This document shows positions 1 to 11,884 of a stretch of DNA of 64,000 bases, piece after piece. Within the stretch, counting starts at the first letter, position 1, and every line of letters begins with the position of its first letter. The notes beneath the pieces were generated by a model that was given only the letters and a program-made list of their open reading frames with translations, was not told the DNA's origin and made no database searches. Where the stretch lies: contig CM059972.1 in the NCBI GenBank assembly GCA_030490835.1, positions 34,575,452 through 34,639,451 of the forward strand, given 5' to 3'. The stretch comes from Annona cherimola. Its lineage: Eukaryota; Streptophyta; Magnoliopsida; Magnoliales; Annonaceae. The position numbers were made by a program, and so were the translations under genes.

Positions 1-2281
1 TTCGCACAAATAGAATATCTGATTGCAGAAGAAGTTCCATGCCGATGAGTAAGGCCTCATACTCAGCTTCGTTATTTGTTGTGCTTCTTCCAAGAAAATA
101 TGAGTGCGGGAATAAGTCTTTATGAGGGGAGACTATGACAATTCCAACACCAGCTCCGGATGGCTTTGAAGCGCCATCGAAATACATTTGCCACATTGGA
201 TCATCATTTGCATAGAAAACTTTTTCATCAGGTAGGTTTTCTAAGATGGGAAATTCTTCTTCAAGCGGATGGGCTGCTAGGAAATCTACCAATACTTGCC
301 CTTTCACTGCTTTTCGTGGCACATATTTGATATCAAACTCAGATAGCAGAAGTGACCATTTTGCTAGGCGTCCTGAAAGCATTGGTCTAGTGATCAGGAA
401 CTTGAGGGGATCAGCCTTCGATATAAGTATAATCTGATGCACGAGGAAGTAATGTCTTAGCTTTTGTGCCACAAAAACCATTGCTAGACAAATCTTCTCG
501 ATCGAGGAATAATTGCATTCAGCTTGCAATAATCGACGACTGAGATAATAGGCCGCTTGTTCTTTGCCTTGGGCATTTTCTTGTGCGAGCAATGCCCCCA
601 GTGATTGTGGGCTGGCAGCAATATAGAGAATGAGTGACTTTCCTTTTACTGGAGTTGTCAAAACAGGAGGATTTTGCAGCAATTCTTTGATGGCTTCAAA
701 GGCCTGTTGGCATTTCGCGTCCCATTGAAAAGTCGCATCTTTTCTCATTAACTTGTGAAAGGGTTGGCACCGGCCGGACAAGTTGGAGATGAAACGCCGG
801 ATATACGACAATTGGCCTTGCAGACTCCTAAGCTCTCTGAGATTTCGTGGAGGCGGCATATTTTGAATTGCTTCCGTTTTGAGTGGATCGGCCTCGATTC
901 CCCTTTGGCGGATTATGAACCCGAGGAATTTCCCAGATGATACTCCGAATGCACATTTGAGAGGATTCATCTTGAGATCATACTTTCTTAAGCGCAAGAA
1001 TACCAATCTCAAATCTTCTTTATGCTTATTGTGACCTTCAGACCTTACAACCAGGTCATCGACATAGCACTCAACATGTCTGTGTAACATATCATGAAAT
1101 ATATTTTGCATAGCCCTTTGATAAGTTGCGCCAGCATTCTTAAGACCAAAAGGCATGACTTTGTAGCAAAAGACACCCATCGGTGTTCGAAATGCTGTTG
1201 CGGCTTCATCTACTGGAGCCATCTTGATTTGATTATATCCTGAATATCCATCCATAAAGGAGAACGTGTCGTACAGAGCTGTGCTGTCGATTAGCACATC
1301 AGTGAAAGGAAGAGGAAATTCATCTTTAGGGCATGCTTCGTTTAAATCTCGAAAATCTACGCAAATGCGGATCTGCCCATTTTTCTTTTTGACAGGAACA
1401 ATGCTAGAAATCCATTTCGGAAATTTGATTTCCCGAATGAATTCAGCATCAATGAGTTTTTCAACTTCCTTGATGATTTGTTCTTCGAGCTCTGGTCGAA
1501 ATCTTCTCGGAGCTTGCTTGACTGGCTTTTTATCCCGCGTAATATGCAGATGATGCATTGCAATAGCGGGGTTGAGACCTGGCATTTCGGAATACCCCCA
1601 AGCAAAAACATCTTTGAATTCACTTAAAAGTTGCCTCAGCGCCACCTTTTCTTTTTCGGCCAAGTTTTTGGCAATAAAAATGGGTCTCGGGTCCTTTTCA
1701 GTCCCGAGATTGAATTCCTCAAGTACGTCAATAGTAGGCTGCCCTCCATCCTCAATCGCAGGTGGAGCATCCTCTGGTTCCATTAATGTCTCTTCATCAT
1801 TGTTGGAGTCATCACTTGTAGAGACACAGTAGGTGGTGGCGAAGTTGCCGTCTTCTTCTTCTTTATACCCAAGGCCAAGTCGTTTGTTTCCCTTTTGATA
1901 ACCAGGGGGTCTTTCGGATAATGGGATAGGGATGTTACTTCCGAGGCCTGATGAATGTGATTCATCAGGATAGAACCCCATCAAATCCATAATTTTCTTG
2001 CTTTCTCTGCTATAGCGATGGAAATCCCATTTCTTGAGCTTAGCCGTGGGCAAATAAGAGGATTTGTTAGGGCTACCGTAAACCTTGTCATATTGCTTTA
2101 TGAAATGCTTTTGGGCAAATTTTTCATCTTGAGGTTCCTGCACACTTGGAGCAGATACATTAAACCCCACGAGCATTGCTAAAACCTCATCGAGCGTTTC
2201 CTTAGGTTTTTTATTTTGGTGAGCGGCCTCAGTGGCCATTCCGTCACTCTCACAGCAAAGTGACTTGGCTTCCTCATTGGC
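1..2281 (-). CDS. Tat-type reverse transcriptase, RNase H and second (archaeal-like) RNase H, partial
   Basis: Open in the same frame as the upstream gag-protease from 2281 to the window edge. RT motifs in order: VPVKKKNGQIRICVDFRDLN around 1330-1400, a FSFMDGYSGYNQI block near 1240-1270, FGLKNAGATYQRAM near 1110-1150 and the catalytic YVDD at 1055-1066. An RNase H follows at about 500-800. Then comes a second RNase H near 1-215, with YFDGASKPSGAGVGIV (catalytic Asp) and NNEAEYEAL (catalytic Glu at 66-77). In Tat elements this extra domain resembles archaeal/plant RNase H and sits between the normal RNase H and integrase. The remainder of pol is outside the window. Confidence 0.8.
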
Positions 2282-2845
2282 CTAATTCCGGAATCTCCGA
2301 AGAGCTTCCAGATCCACCTCAAACCTAGGGGAATTAGCTCGAGGCGGTTTAGCAACCTTTTTCAGGACTTCGAGGTCCAAGTAGAACCGTGATCCTGCAG
2401 CAGTGTTGCTATAGCTGGTAGGAGGTGGTATGGTTGCCCCCTGTCGTTGCCGCGGTAGTGGCTGTACTGGATCGAGGCTCATATTTTCAAATTTGGTTTG
2501 AAACTGAGCCCTTGATTCTGTCATTCCTCGTCCATGACTGCGCCCTTGGCCATGACTTTGACCTTCTATCTTCTCACCTTTTGAGAATATGTCTGTCCTT
2601 ACTGGGGCGGGGGGAGCCTGAGATACCTCCTGCTGACCTTCGCGTGTGGTCGCTTCAACTGCTTTTATCGATGTGTTGACAACAGATGCCAAGTCATAAT
2701 ACTTAGCATCAGAGTAAAATGATTCCGCCATTGCGAATAGTTTATGTTCAGCAAAAATCCTTTTTTCGACTCCATCTTTGCAGTACTTGAAGCATTGATG
2801 CACCGTTGATGCGATGATCTTATTATTGTGGAGCCAAGGCCTTCC
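2282..2845 (-). pseudogene. Tat-type polyprotein, protease tail and linker
   Basis: Same frame as the gag-protease ORF, after its TAA. It opens with GRPWLHNNKIIASTVHQ, the conserved end of plant Ty3 protease domains, and continues with a lysine-rich stretch and then a low-complexity Q/P/R-rich linker typical of the region between protease and RT. It ends at a second in-frame stop, TAG at 2282-2284. The reading frame is kept on both sides of each stop, which indicates point mutations and not frameshifts. Confidence 0.7.
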
Positions 2846-4792
2846 TTACAGCAAGTTATATGAGGTCGGAGCATTAATCACAAAGCATGGGATTTCGGTG
2901 CAGAAATCTTCTATGCTTAGTTCCAACTCAATTAGGCCCATGGCCTTTTGAGTTCCTTGATTAAACCCGTGAATCACCACACTAGTGTCTTTTAGCGCTG
3001 ATGGAGAAATTTCGATCCTCCTGAGTGTTCGAAGGGGCAGGATATTAATTGCAGACCCAGCATCGATCATGATTCTGTTAACCAGTTCACCGGCTAGGTT
3101 GCCCGTAACATATAAGGGTCGGTTGTGATTAACATCTCCAAGCAACATATCCTCATCAATGAATGAGATGACTTCATCACATTCAGCGGCGTCGACCAGG
3201 TAAGCGAGACGAACATTTTCATCTGTTAGAGCACTAACCAGTGCATCCCTGGCTTCTTGCGATAACTGCAAGGCATCGTAAATACTGAGTCGAGCAGGGA
3301 GTCGCTTCAAGTGTTCAAGCACATTATAGTTTACTGAGGATTTCCCTTGATTGGCTAGTATGTGTTGTTCTGGCTGAGTACGATTTTCTTGTATTGGGGC
3401 TTTACCCTTGTTTTCTGGTGTGATTTGACCAGATCGAAGAATTGCCAGAACATCCTCTTCAACTTGCACCATATTGGAAGAGGCAGAGTCCTGAATGTTT
3501 GTAGCCAATGTTCGTAGTATATCTGAGAAAAATGGCTGTATTTTTGGGATTTCAGGAAAATACTCACTCATTGACTTGATGCACTGTTGAACCATGATTC
3601 CTTCTTTATCAAATTTTTGGTTGATTATTCTGCAGTTTATCCATCTCAAGATGTAGTCATATTGAGACTCTCCTGATAGGGGGTGCATGACTTCTATCAT
3701 CTCTGGAGGGAACTCTGTTTCATATTCATGGAATCTTTGGATAAACATATCGACGAACTCTTCCCAAGAACCAAATGCTTCTTCAGGAAGCGAGGAGATC
3801 CAGAGAAGGGCACAACTGTCATGGGCCAGGCTCAAAACAAAGTGCTCGAATGCAAATTCTTCTGTTTGCCCCATTTGACAGACCGCCAACAAATAATCAA
3901 ACAAGTGCGGCAACGCATACTTATGATTCTCGTGGAATAACTGAATATGCGGCCAATCATAGCTTAACTCCCTAGTTAAGAAAGGGAACACTCGAAGAAT
4001 GGGCGCATCGTTTAACTGCAGTACGTGCAGAACTTGGAGTTGATTTGTCCTCCCAAAACCTTCAGCGTCGCTAAAAATTGCCTCTTGTTTGAAGCCTTCG
4101 TTGCTGACCCATCGGATTGCCTTTATGAAAGTTTTGGCTCCAAAGGTCTTGTACCCGTTGTCAGTCGGAGGGCATACTGCATCCGAAAGATACTTCGTTA
4201 CCATTTCAGGTTCAGGCAACCATATAGCCAGGGGGTCGTTCCATGTACTGTCTCTGAGATAATTTACATAATGAGCAGTGGATTCTTGACTGTATTGTAT
4301 TTCCCTCAAGTAATTACTAGGGAACTGCTCTCTTTGTCTTGACAGGAAGCGGACCAAGAACGCATCTATCAAGATGACCCACTCGGTAATTTCTTCGATA
4401 TGATTATCTTGGTACCAAGACATCACTGATTCCCCCAGTAAGTACCGGAAGTATTCCACTCTGGTTTCCCAAGATGCTGGCAAAAGTCGAGATTCTCGCA
4501 AATACGTGATGATGTGGTTTACCGGTGACATCCCAACTTCAAACTTGGTGTAGTTAGGGATAAGCACCGAGGCAGTTCTTCGCCGCTTTGTAGGCTTGGA
4601 CGTAGATGCATTTATATGATAGCAAGTTTCGGTTTCTCCGTTGTTGCTATCTAGGTCCCAAAACAGACCATTCTCACATGGAGTTGTATTTGGTAACTCC
4701 TCGAGAATGTATCTTTCTTTTTCTGGTCGAGATGATCTTCCAGCAAGCCGTTGATAGAATGGGAGTAGCAACTCGGGCTGCAAAAAGTCCAT
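2846..4792 (-). pseudogene. Tat-type Gag and aspartic protease (5' part of polyprotein)
   Basis: A 648-residue open frame. The first 450 residues have the all-helical look of a Ty3 Gag, with a retrotransposon-gag-like core near residues 320-430 (WISSLPEEAFGSWEEF, IQRFHEYE). I see no CCHC zinc knuckle. The C-terminus is an aspartic protease: the active-site stretch is MIDAGSAINILPL near residue 585, where DAGSA replaces the more usual D[ST]G[AS], followed by a flap-like segment and PTSYNLL. The frame stops at TAA (2846-2848) exactly where related proteins read LLLGRPWLH, and reading continues in the same frame beyond it, so this is a single nonsense change. Start chosen as the first ATG; the true start may have been lost with the 5' end. 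Confidence 0.75.
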
Positions 4793-4796
4793 GATC

Positions 4797-5180
4797 TTTG
4801 GTCCCTAATTTCAATGCTGGACAAAAAATAGGCTTTGAAGTCTGAGCTGGAGTCGACTTGGGGATCGAATTGGCCTAAGTCGATGCCTGAGTCGACTTGG
4901 GGATTGACTTAACCTGTCATGCTTCGTATTTTTTATTTTTATATCCTTAAACATCGTACAAAACATATTAGTAGCTAAAACTTACTCAAATTGAGTTGTT
5001 AATCATCAAAACATATATTTTGGGTAGTTTGCTTTTGATTTCAACACTTGTTTTCAATAATCTCCCCTTTTTGATGATTGACAAAACCAATTTGAGTTTA
5101 TACCTTTCGATATGTTTTAAAAACATGTCATTTTATCCTGTTTTGACATTTTTAGGATAATCATAAGTCATTTGGCCTTA
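4797..5180 (-). mobile_element. Sirevirus D 3' LTR fragment and polypurine tract
   Basis: The LTR ends, in plus-strand reading, at 5059 (TTTTCAATA, a decayed CCAACA). It is followed by the complement of a polypurine tract (5060-5074) and about 100 bases matching the 3' untranslated part of Sirevirus E at 34240-34355. The LTR portion matches 59575-59789. Its other end is cut off at 4797 by the Tat element; the internal part stops near 5180, where gag sequence of another copy begins in the opposite orientation. Confidence 0.75.
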
Positions 5181-5186
5181 TTAGCT

Positions 5187-6489
5187 AGAAGAAGCAAAGG
5201 ACTTGAACACATTGAAGCTAGAAGACCTTATTAGCTCACTAATGTCACATGAGATAATCAAGAAAAGAAATGAAAATCACCACAAAGGAAAAAGAGCAAT
5301 TGCACTAAAAGTCACCCATAACTTGGATGATTCCACCTCATCATCTCACAATGACGATGAAGACATTGCTCTACTCACATGCAAATTTTGAAAGTTTATG
5401 AGAAATGAAAAGAACTTCAAAGACTTCAAAGAGAGATCACGAAAAGAGAAGAAGAAGGAGGCTACAAAGTTCTATAGATGCGGCGGTATGGGACATATGC
5501 AAGCTCAATGTCCTACACCGAAGAGAAATCAAAGGATCAACAAGAAAGGAGGGAAAGACATGAAAGCAGAAAATTCCAAAGGCCAAAGGGAAGAGGAATG
5601 TACGTGAACGAAGAAACTTCATCAACAAGTAGCTCCTCAACCGATGATTTTGATGCGGCAAATTGTGCAAGAATATGCTGCATGGTGCGGATTGAGCAAG
5701 AAGAAGATTTGTTCTGTTTAAACACAACAGAAGTTTTGGATGAGTAAACAGCCTCAACCAAGTACACAAGTAATGAAGAGGTAACTTTCAAAATTTTCTA
5801 TTCTCAATCTACTCACTCTTCTATTCAAGAATGTCTCAAATGTGCTGAATTAGAAGAATTACAACATGCATATGATTCATTATATGAGGAAATCAAAAAA
5901 ACTAGGAAATAAGTTATCATTAAAGAGACAACAATGCAATTCCATTATTATTGTAAATGGAAAACTAGCTGAAAGTACATCAAAATTGAAAGATGAAAAT
6001 GAATTGCTTTTGAAAGAAGTAGAGAAATTGAAAAAGGAGAATGAATCATTAGCTAAATTCTCTAATCCAGGAGAAAATGTAAAATTTTTTCTGAACATGA
6101 CCTTTCAAACAAATAAAAGAGGTCTTGGATACTCCACATTTGAGCAAAGAGAAAGTGGCAAATCGAATGTGCCAATACTTAGGAAAAATCAAACCAAAAC
6201 TGCACCTATCTACAAGCCCAAAGGGAAACATACTACGTGGACTAGAAGGCCAATTGTTGAATCAATACATACTTGGAGGCCTACTCCTAGATTACCAATG
6301 ACTTGCAATTTTTGCAATAAGATGAGTCATAAAGTCTATAAATGTAACTTTAAGAAATTATATGACCATGGTGCAAAATTAGTTTGGGTTCCAAGAAACA
6401 CGAGATTTGGGCTTTCTAAGTTAGAACAACAAAGATTAAATCAGGTTACTAACCCAAATGGACCCATAAAATGGGTACCAAAGAGATAA
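5187..6489 (+). pseudogene. Sirevirus gag remnant (F)
   Basis: Homologous to codons ~190-600 of the intact gag in element A. The first zinc knuckle (CGGMGHMQAQC pattern, the first Cys changed to Phe) lies near 5470-5515, the coiled-coil region at 5900-6060, and the second knuckle CNFCNKMSHKVYKC near 6305-6345. The frame is broken by a TGA at 5389-5391 and by frameshifts around 5560-5600 and 5750-5860. The ORF ends at TAA 6487-6489, the same place relative to pol as in A and B. The candidate splice donor GAG|GTAACT is at 5781 (see the intron entries in A and B). Confidence 0.85.
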
Positions 6490-6511
6490 GTGTTATTTGT
6501 TCATTTTTCAG

Positions 6512-9500
6512 ATATGCTTCAAGGCAAAGGCTAGCAACGTTTGGTTCATGGATAGTGGTTGCTCAAGGCATATGACCAAAGAAAGAAGTTTATTTCATAA
6601 ACTTAAGCCTTGCAACGATGTAACTGTTGCCTTTGGAAACAATGAGAAAGGTAAAATCAAAGGTAAAGGAAACATTTATAGCATTTCAAATGCATGTATG
6701 GAAGATGTTTTATTTGTTGAAGGATCAAGCATAATTTAATGAGTATTAGTCAATTATGTGACAAAGGATACAAGGTTGTGTTTGAATCATCTATATGTAA
6801 TGTATTTGATGGAGAACATATCATGTTTAGCAGAAAAAGACATGGAAATGTATATTTGGTTTCACTTGATGAACTAGATGGTGAATGTCTAATGGCCATT
6901 GACAATGATCCATGGGTTTGGCATAAGAGGCTTGGACATATAAACATGACAAATATAAAGACCCTATGAAAGAAAAGTTTGGAAGAAGGATTGCCTAAAT
7001 TGAAATATGACAAAGATAAAAATTGCAAGGCATGTCGATTGTCAAAACAACCTAAAATGCCTTTCTCTACCAAAAAGGAGATTTCCACCACTAGGCCACT
7101 TGAATTGCTACACATGGATCTATATGGGTCATCCGACATTTTAACCATTGGTGGAAAGAAACATGTGATTGTAATAGTTGATGATTTTTCAAGATTTACA
7201 TGGGTAATTCTCTTAGCTAGCAAAGATGAAGCCTTCTCTATGTATGCAACTTTTGTAAACTTGGTGCAAAATGAAAAACAATGTACTATTATGACCATTA
7301 AAAGTGATATGGTAGTGAGTTTGAAAATAAACAATTCATAGAATTATGTAATGAAAAAGGAATTCATCACACATTTTCTGCACCAAGAACACCACAACAA
7401 AATGGAGTGGTTGAAAGGAAAAATAGAACTATACAAGAGATGGCTAGAACAGTGCTAAATGAGAGTAAATTATCCAAGAAATTTTGGGGTGAAGCTGTAA
7501 GTACAACTTGTCATGTGTTGAACCGAGTTACCATTAGATCAATCTTGAAAAAGACCTCATATGAGCTATGGAAAGGTAGAAAACCAAATATTTCATATTT
7601 TCATTCTTTTGGTTGCACATGTTATGTTTTGAACAATGGAAAAACCAACTTGGGAAAATTGGATGCTAAAAGTGATGAGACAATATTCCTTGGTTACTCA
7701 TCAAATAGCAAAGCATATAGAGTCTTCAATAAAAGAAACCAAGTTGTAGAAGAATCAATACATGTTGTCTTTGATGAATGTAACCCATGCTTCAAAAGAA
7801 AAGATGATTTAAGTGATGCAGATGATATAACAAGTAGCCTTGAAAAACTGCATGTGGAAAAGCAAGAAGATTCCATGGAGGAAAGGGTAAGTGAAGGTAA
7901 TGACTCCTACAAATCTCCAATTGATTTAAAATTCAAAAATGCCCATCCAATTGAGCAAGTAATAGGGAATGTCTATGAAGGTGTAAAGACTAGAAGGTCA
8001 AAATAAAATGTTTGTGGACAATACGCCTTTGTATCCAAAATTGAACCAACCACTATTGATCAAGCTCTTGATGATGAAAATTGGATCATAGCAATGCAAG
8101 AAGAGCTAAATCAATTTGAAAGAAACCAAGTTTGGCATCTTGTTCCAAGACCAAAAGATTGTACTGTCATTGGCACAAAGTGGGTCTTTAGGAACAAATT
8201 AGATGAAAATGGACTTGTAGTGATAAACAAATCTAGACTTGTGGCAAAGGGATACTCACAAGAAGAAGGAATAGATTTTGAGGAATCCTATGCCCCGGTT
8301 GCTAGATTAGAAGTTATTCGCATTTTACTAGCTTTTGCATCTCACATGAACTTTAAATTGTTTCAAATGGATGTTAAAAGTGCATTTTTGAATGGATATA
8401 TAAATGAAGAGGTGTATGTTGAACAACCACCTGAATTTGAGGAGAAAGATCAATCTAAATTTGTATACAAATTAACCAAAGCATTATATGGCTTAAAACA
8501 AGCTCCAAGGGCTTGGTATGAAAGATTAAGCAAATTTCTAATTGATCATGACTTTCAAAAGGGAAAGGTAGACACCACTTTCTTTATCAAGTATAAAAAA
8601 AATATATATTGATTATTCAAATTTATGTTGATGACATTATTTTTGGTTTCTACTAATTAGATTCTTTGTCAAGAATTTTCTGAGTTTATGCAGAAAGAAT
8701 TTGAGATGAGTATGATGTGGGAGATGAATTTCTTCCTTTGACTACAAATCAAGCAACTAAATGAAGGGATTTTCATCAACCAGTCCAAGTATATCAAAGA
8801 AATGTTGAAGAAGTTTGGCATGGAAAATAGCAAAGGGGCAAACACGCCTATGAGCTCAACAATTAAAATTGACAAAGATGAGAAAGGAAAAATAATTGAT
8901 TTAAAATTATATAGAAGCATGATAGATTCTTTATTATATTTAACTGCTTCTAGGCCTGATATATTGTTTAGTGTGTGTATGTGCTCTAGATTTCAATCAT
9001 GTCCAAAAGAATCACACTTGGTAGCTATAAAAAGAATTTTTCAGATATTTGGTAAAAACTACCAACATAGGACTTTGGTATCCAAAGGGCTCTAATTTTG
9101 ATCTAATCGGCTACTTGGATGCGGATTTTTCCGGTTACAAAGTAGATAGAAAAATCACTAGTGGAACATGTCAATTTCTTGGGAACATGTTGGTTTCATA
9201 GTTTTCAAGAAAACAAACTAGTGTTGCTCTATCTACGGCGGAAGCCGAATACATTGCCGCCGGGAGCTGTTGTGCCCAATTGCTTTGGATGAAACAACAA
9301 CTTAGGGACTATGACATGGATTTTAAAGATATACTTATTAAATGTGATAATACAAGTGCCATATGTTTAACTAAAAATCCAGTATTGCATTCTAGAACCA
9401 AACATATAAACCTTAGATATCATTTTATTAGAGAACATGTAGAAAATCATGACATATGTTTGGAATATGTAAGAACAGAAGATCAAATTGCAGATATATT

Positions 9501-9570
9501 CACTAAACCTCTAGCAAAAGAACCATTTTATAAAATTAGAAATGATATGGGAATGATTGAATTAACTTAG
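6512..9570 (+). pseudogene. Sirevirus pol remnant: protease, integrase, RT, RNase H (F)
   Basis: Starts in the pol frame just after the TTTTTCAG at 6511. Visible parts: protease [10 protein letters not shown] (6549-6580), GAG-pre-integrase WHKRLGH (6919), integrase core from about 7110, RT with [11 protein letters not shown] (8360-8395) and YVDD (8621-8635), and RNase H with [12 protein letters not shown] (9240-9270) and KTKHI-type end. Breaks include a lost base near 6725, TGG to TGA at 6967-6969, a deletion near 7315 in the integrase motif, TAA at 8004-8006, TAA/TAG changes near 8610-8660 and 9200, and a frameshift near 9050. Not functional. Confidence 0.88.
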
Positions 9571-9579
9571 CAAACCACA

Positions 9580-9613
9580 AACTGAGGGGGAGCACAGGTT
9601 CAGGGGGAGCAAC
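9580..9613 (+). promoter_or_regulatory. Paired polypurine tracts after F pol
   Basis: Two purine runs (GAGGGGGAG and CAGGGGGAGC) sit within 40 bases after the pol stop. The same pair, less well kept, follows C pol (15385-15410, minus strand). Multiple polypurine tracts near the 3' LTR are reported as typical of Sireviruses; they prime plus-strand DNA synthesis. Confidence 0.5.
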
Positions 9614-9627
9614 CCCACCATTCTCAT

Positions 9628-9788
9628 AAAACATACTTATGTCATCCAAAAATAATATTTCAGCAAGAAATATTAACATTATATATTTATTTTTCTATTT
9701 TCACTGTGCTGGACAGTGTTGTGAAATCAGGAACAACCCTAATCACGTTATTTTTAAAACATACTTATGTCATCCAAAAATAATATTT
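9628..9788. repeat. 33 bp perfect direct repeat at a junction
   Basis: The same 33 bases (starting AAAACATACTTATGTC) occur at 9628-9660 and 9756-9788, with 95 bases between. The first copy lies exactly where Sirevirus F sequence gives way to chromovirus LTR sequence. The second sits inside the LTR where the homologous LTR at 53400-53450 has different sequence. Confidence 0.8.
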
Positions 9789-11884
9789 AATTTTTTTCGT
9801 GTGATAATAATAATATCTTGTACATCATATCAAAATTTCAGATTAAAAATCTATCTACAAAAATTATTAAAAGTCATTTACTATAGCTGATCCTGTCACC
9901 CGTTTTACCCTATTTAAGTTAATTTTCTCGGATTTTTAATTTGTAACCTGCTTAATATTTTAAGATAAAAAATTTTCCGTTCCTTAATGATAATATACTA
10001 AGCTTATACGTAAATTTTCATGGCTAAACTCCTTCGTTTACCATCTCATTTATATTTTTGGTTTCTAACATCACATAACCTCTAGATTTGAAGCAATAAA
10101 TCAAGATTAACTTAGACTTATCAAATTAATCATGAAAATATCCCTAAATTAGTTTAACACTGAATTATTTTAATTACATTAATCCTTACCCATCTTGTCA
10201 TTATTCATTAATCATATTTTAAACATGATTATAAAAATTTGTTTGGAAATTTACGTTCAACAAGGATATAAATACTGAAAATTATGAATTTCAGAAATAC
10301 AAAATCTGTATATGCATTAACGTCCAGCAGCATCTCATTTGCACCTTTTTGATCGTCCATGTATTTTATATAAAAAAATTTTAAATGCTTAAACGAGCAG
10401 CATTTCCAGAATGAGAAAATGAAATTAAAAAAAATGCACCTGAATGAATGCGTACGTCTGAGTGCCGCTGCTGCTCTACACCTATTTGCCCATTGCTTTC
10501 AGCAAGGTGTCCAGCGATGCCATTGCCCTTTTATACTTTACATACATCGGTTTACCATGGTTAAATTTCATTTAACCCAGCTCACCGCTTAATATTATCA
10601 CAGTTGTCGGTTTTTTATAACTCCGGCAATTAAATAAATACAGCTGCCCCTCTTACGTGTTTCTTTTATAATTTATTTATTTATTTATTTAATGTCCATG
10701 CACCGTCCACTTCTTGCTGCCAGCGACTTCTTCTCTTTTTCTTTTTCTTTTTTTTTAAAATGATAAATTCCACCATTAACAAATTAAATCATAACTGCCT
10801 ACATACACACTTATATATTATGAAATTTTTTTATATACAATTGCTCACAAAATGTACATTTCGGAATTTTGAAAAAAATTTCTATTTTATTTTAATTAAC
10901 TAATTCATATTTAGATAAAAAAATCTCATTTTAAAATTTTGGAAACATGTTTTCCAAAATTTCATTTCCTCATTAAATTGGGCATATTAAAATAGGCTTA
11001 TCCATAAAATTTCACCTCAATTGGAGCGAAGTACATATTTTAACTTAATTAAAATCATATTTTGTCATAAAATTTCATTTTAAAAACTTGTAGACATGTT
11101 TTTCAAAATTTAATCCATTCATTATGTTGGGTATATTAAAATAGGCTTGCTCCAAAAGTTTCATCTCAAATGGCCTTATATGCATTAAAATATTAATTAA
11201 CTAAGTAGTTATATATATAAAACAAATATCAACGTATATGCATCTGTATATAAGTTTATGCCTTTGGCACATTTTCTGACGCACTCAAGTTATGTAATTT
11301 AGTCAACTACTTTTCATAATCTGATTCGTCTATATTAGAGAGCACATAATTTAGTACTTTCTATTAAATTCTCCTGTTCGTCCGAGTTATACATGCTTAG
11401 ATCTAATAGAAACAATAAGGATGAATATAAGCCTTAGTTAAGACCCTAATTGGCGAAATTTATTTATTTATTTTTATTTTTTCATAAGGTCTGTAAATTT
11501 AAAATAGTTTCAATTTGTATAATTTAGAATTTTAAAATTTCTTTCCGAAAAATTAGTAAAAATTCATTTTCATATTGAATATTTATGAAATCATAAATTA
11601 CCCTCCATTTTCTTATAAATCTCAAACGTAACCTTTGTAAATTCTAATTAAGTCCCCTTTTCGTCTCTGCTACCATTTTGTCCTTTTATGGGAAGCTTCC
11701 TTTTTCATTTTTTATGATTAAGTTAATCCAGAGTGATTAACTTATCACTTTATTTTAGCCACATAGTTACTATTAACGTTTCAGTATCCACATTTACTAT
11801 TCATTTGAAATTATATTTCATAATTAATTATTCGATCCTTCAATTCCATATATTACGAAAATCATATATTTATTTCATATAAAA
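9628..11884 (-). mobile_element. Chromovirus LTR remnant (AT-rich)
   Basis: AT-rich sequence without ORFs. From about 9650 to 10150 it aligns by eye with 53280-53770 of the long solo LTR, with shared blocks around GCTGATCCTG, CACCCG and TCGGATTTTTAATTTG. The orientation is the same as that LTR. It abuts a minus-strand integrase/chromodomain remnant, so it fits a 3' LTR of a minus-strand element. I find no clean LTR end on either side. 10150-11880 contains only scattered similarity and AT-rich tracts. Confidence 0.5.

Larger units (their letters stand above)
1..4796 (-). mobile_element. Ty3/gypsy retrotransposon, Tat-type, truncated by window edge
   Basis: One minus-strand reading frame runs from the ATG at 4792 down to position 1 and encodes gag, protease, reverse transcriptase, RNase H and a second RNase H in that order. 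The second RNase H is the family mark of the Tat clade of plant Ty3/gypsy elements. Two in-frame stops interrupt the frame, at 2846-2848 and 2282-2284. Integrase and the 3' LTR would lie left of the window. No 5' LTR or primer site is seen to the right: within a few bases of the gag ATG the sequence becomes the LTR of another element (D), so the element is 5' truncated or was joined there by rearrangement. Confidence 0.85.
5181..9627 (+). mobile_element. Decayed Sirevirus F, gag-pol only, no LTRs
   Basis: Plus-strand gag (from about codon 190 of the intact copy) and full pol, ending in two purine runs. The 5' LTR, primer site and first third of gag are missing at the left junction, and the 3' LTR is missing at the right junction. 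Pol is followed directly by polypurine tracts without the palindromic spacer and envelope-like ORF seen in A, B and E. C has the same layout, so F and C form an envelope-less subfamily. Confidence 0.8.

Noticed and set aside
246..1832. Plus-strand ORFs over the Tat pol
   Set aside because: Antisense shadows of the minus-strand RT/RNase H frame, which carries all recognisable motifs.
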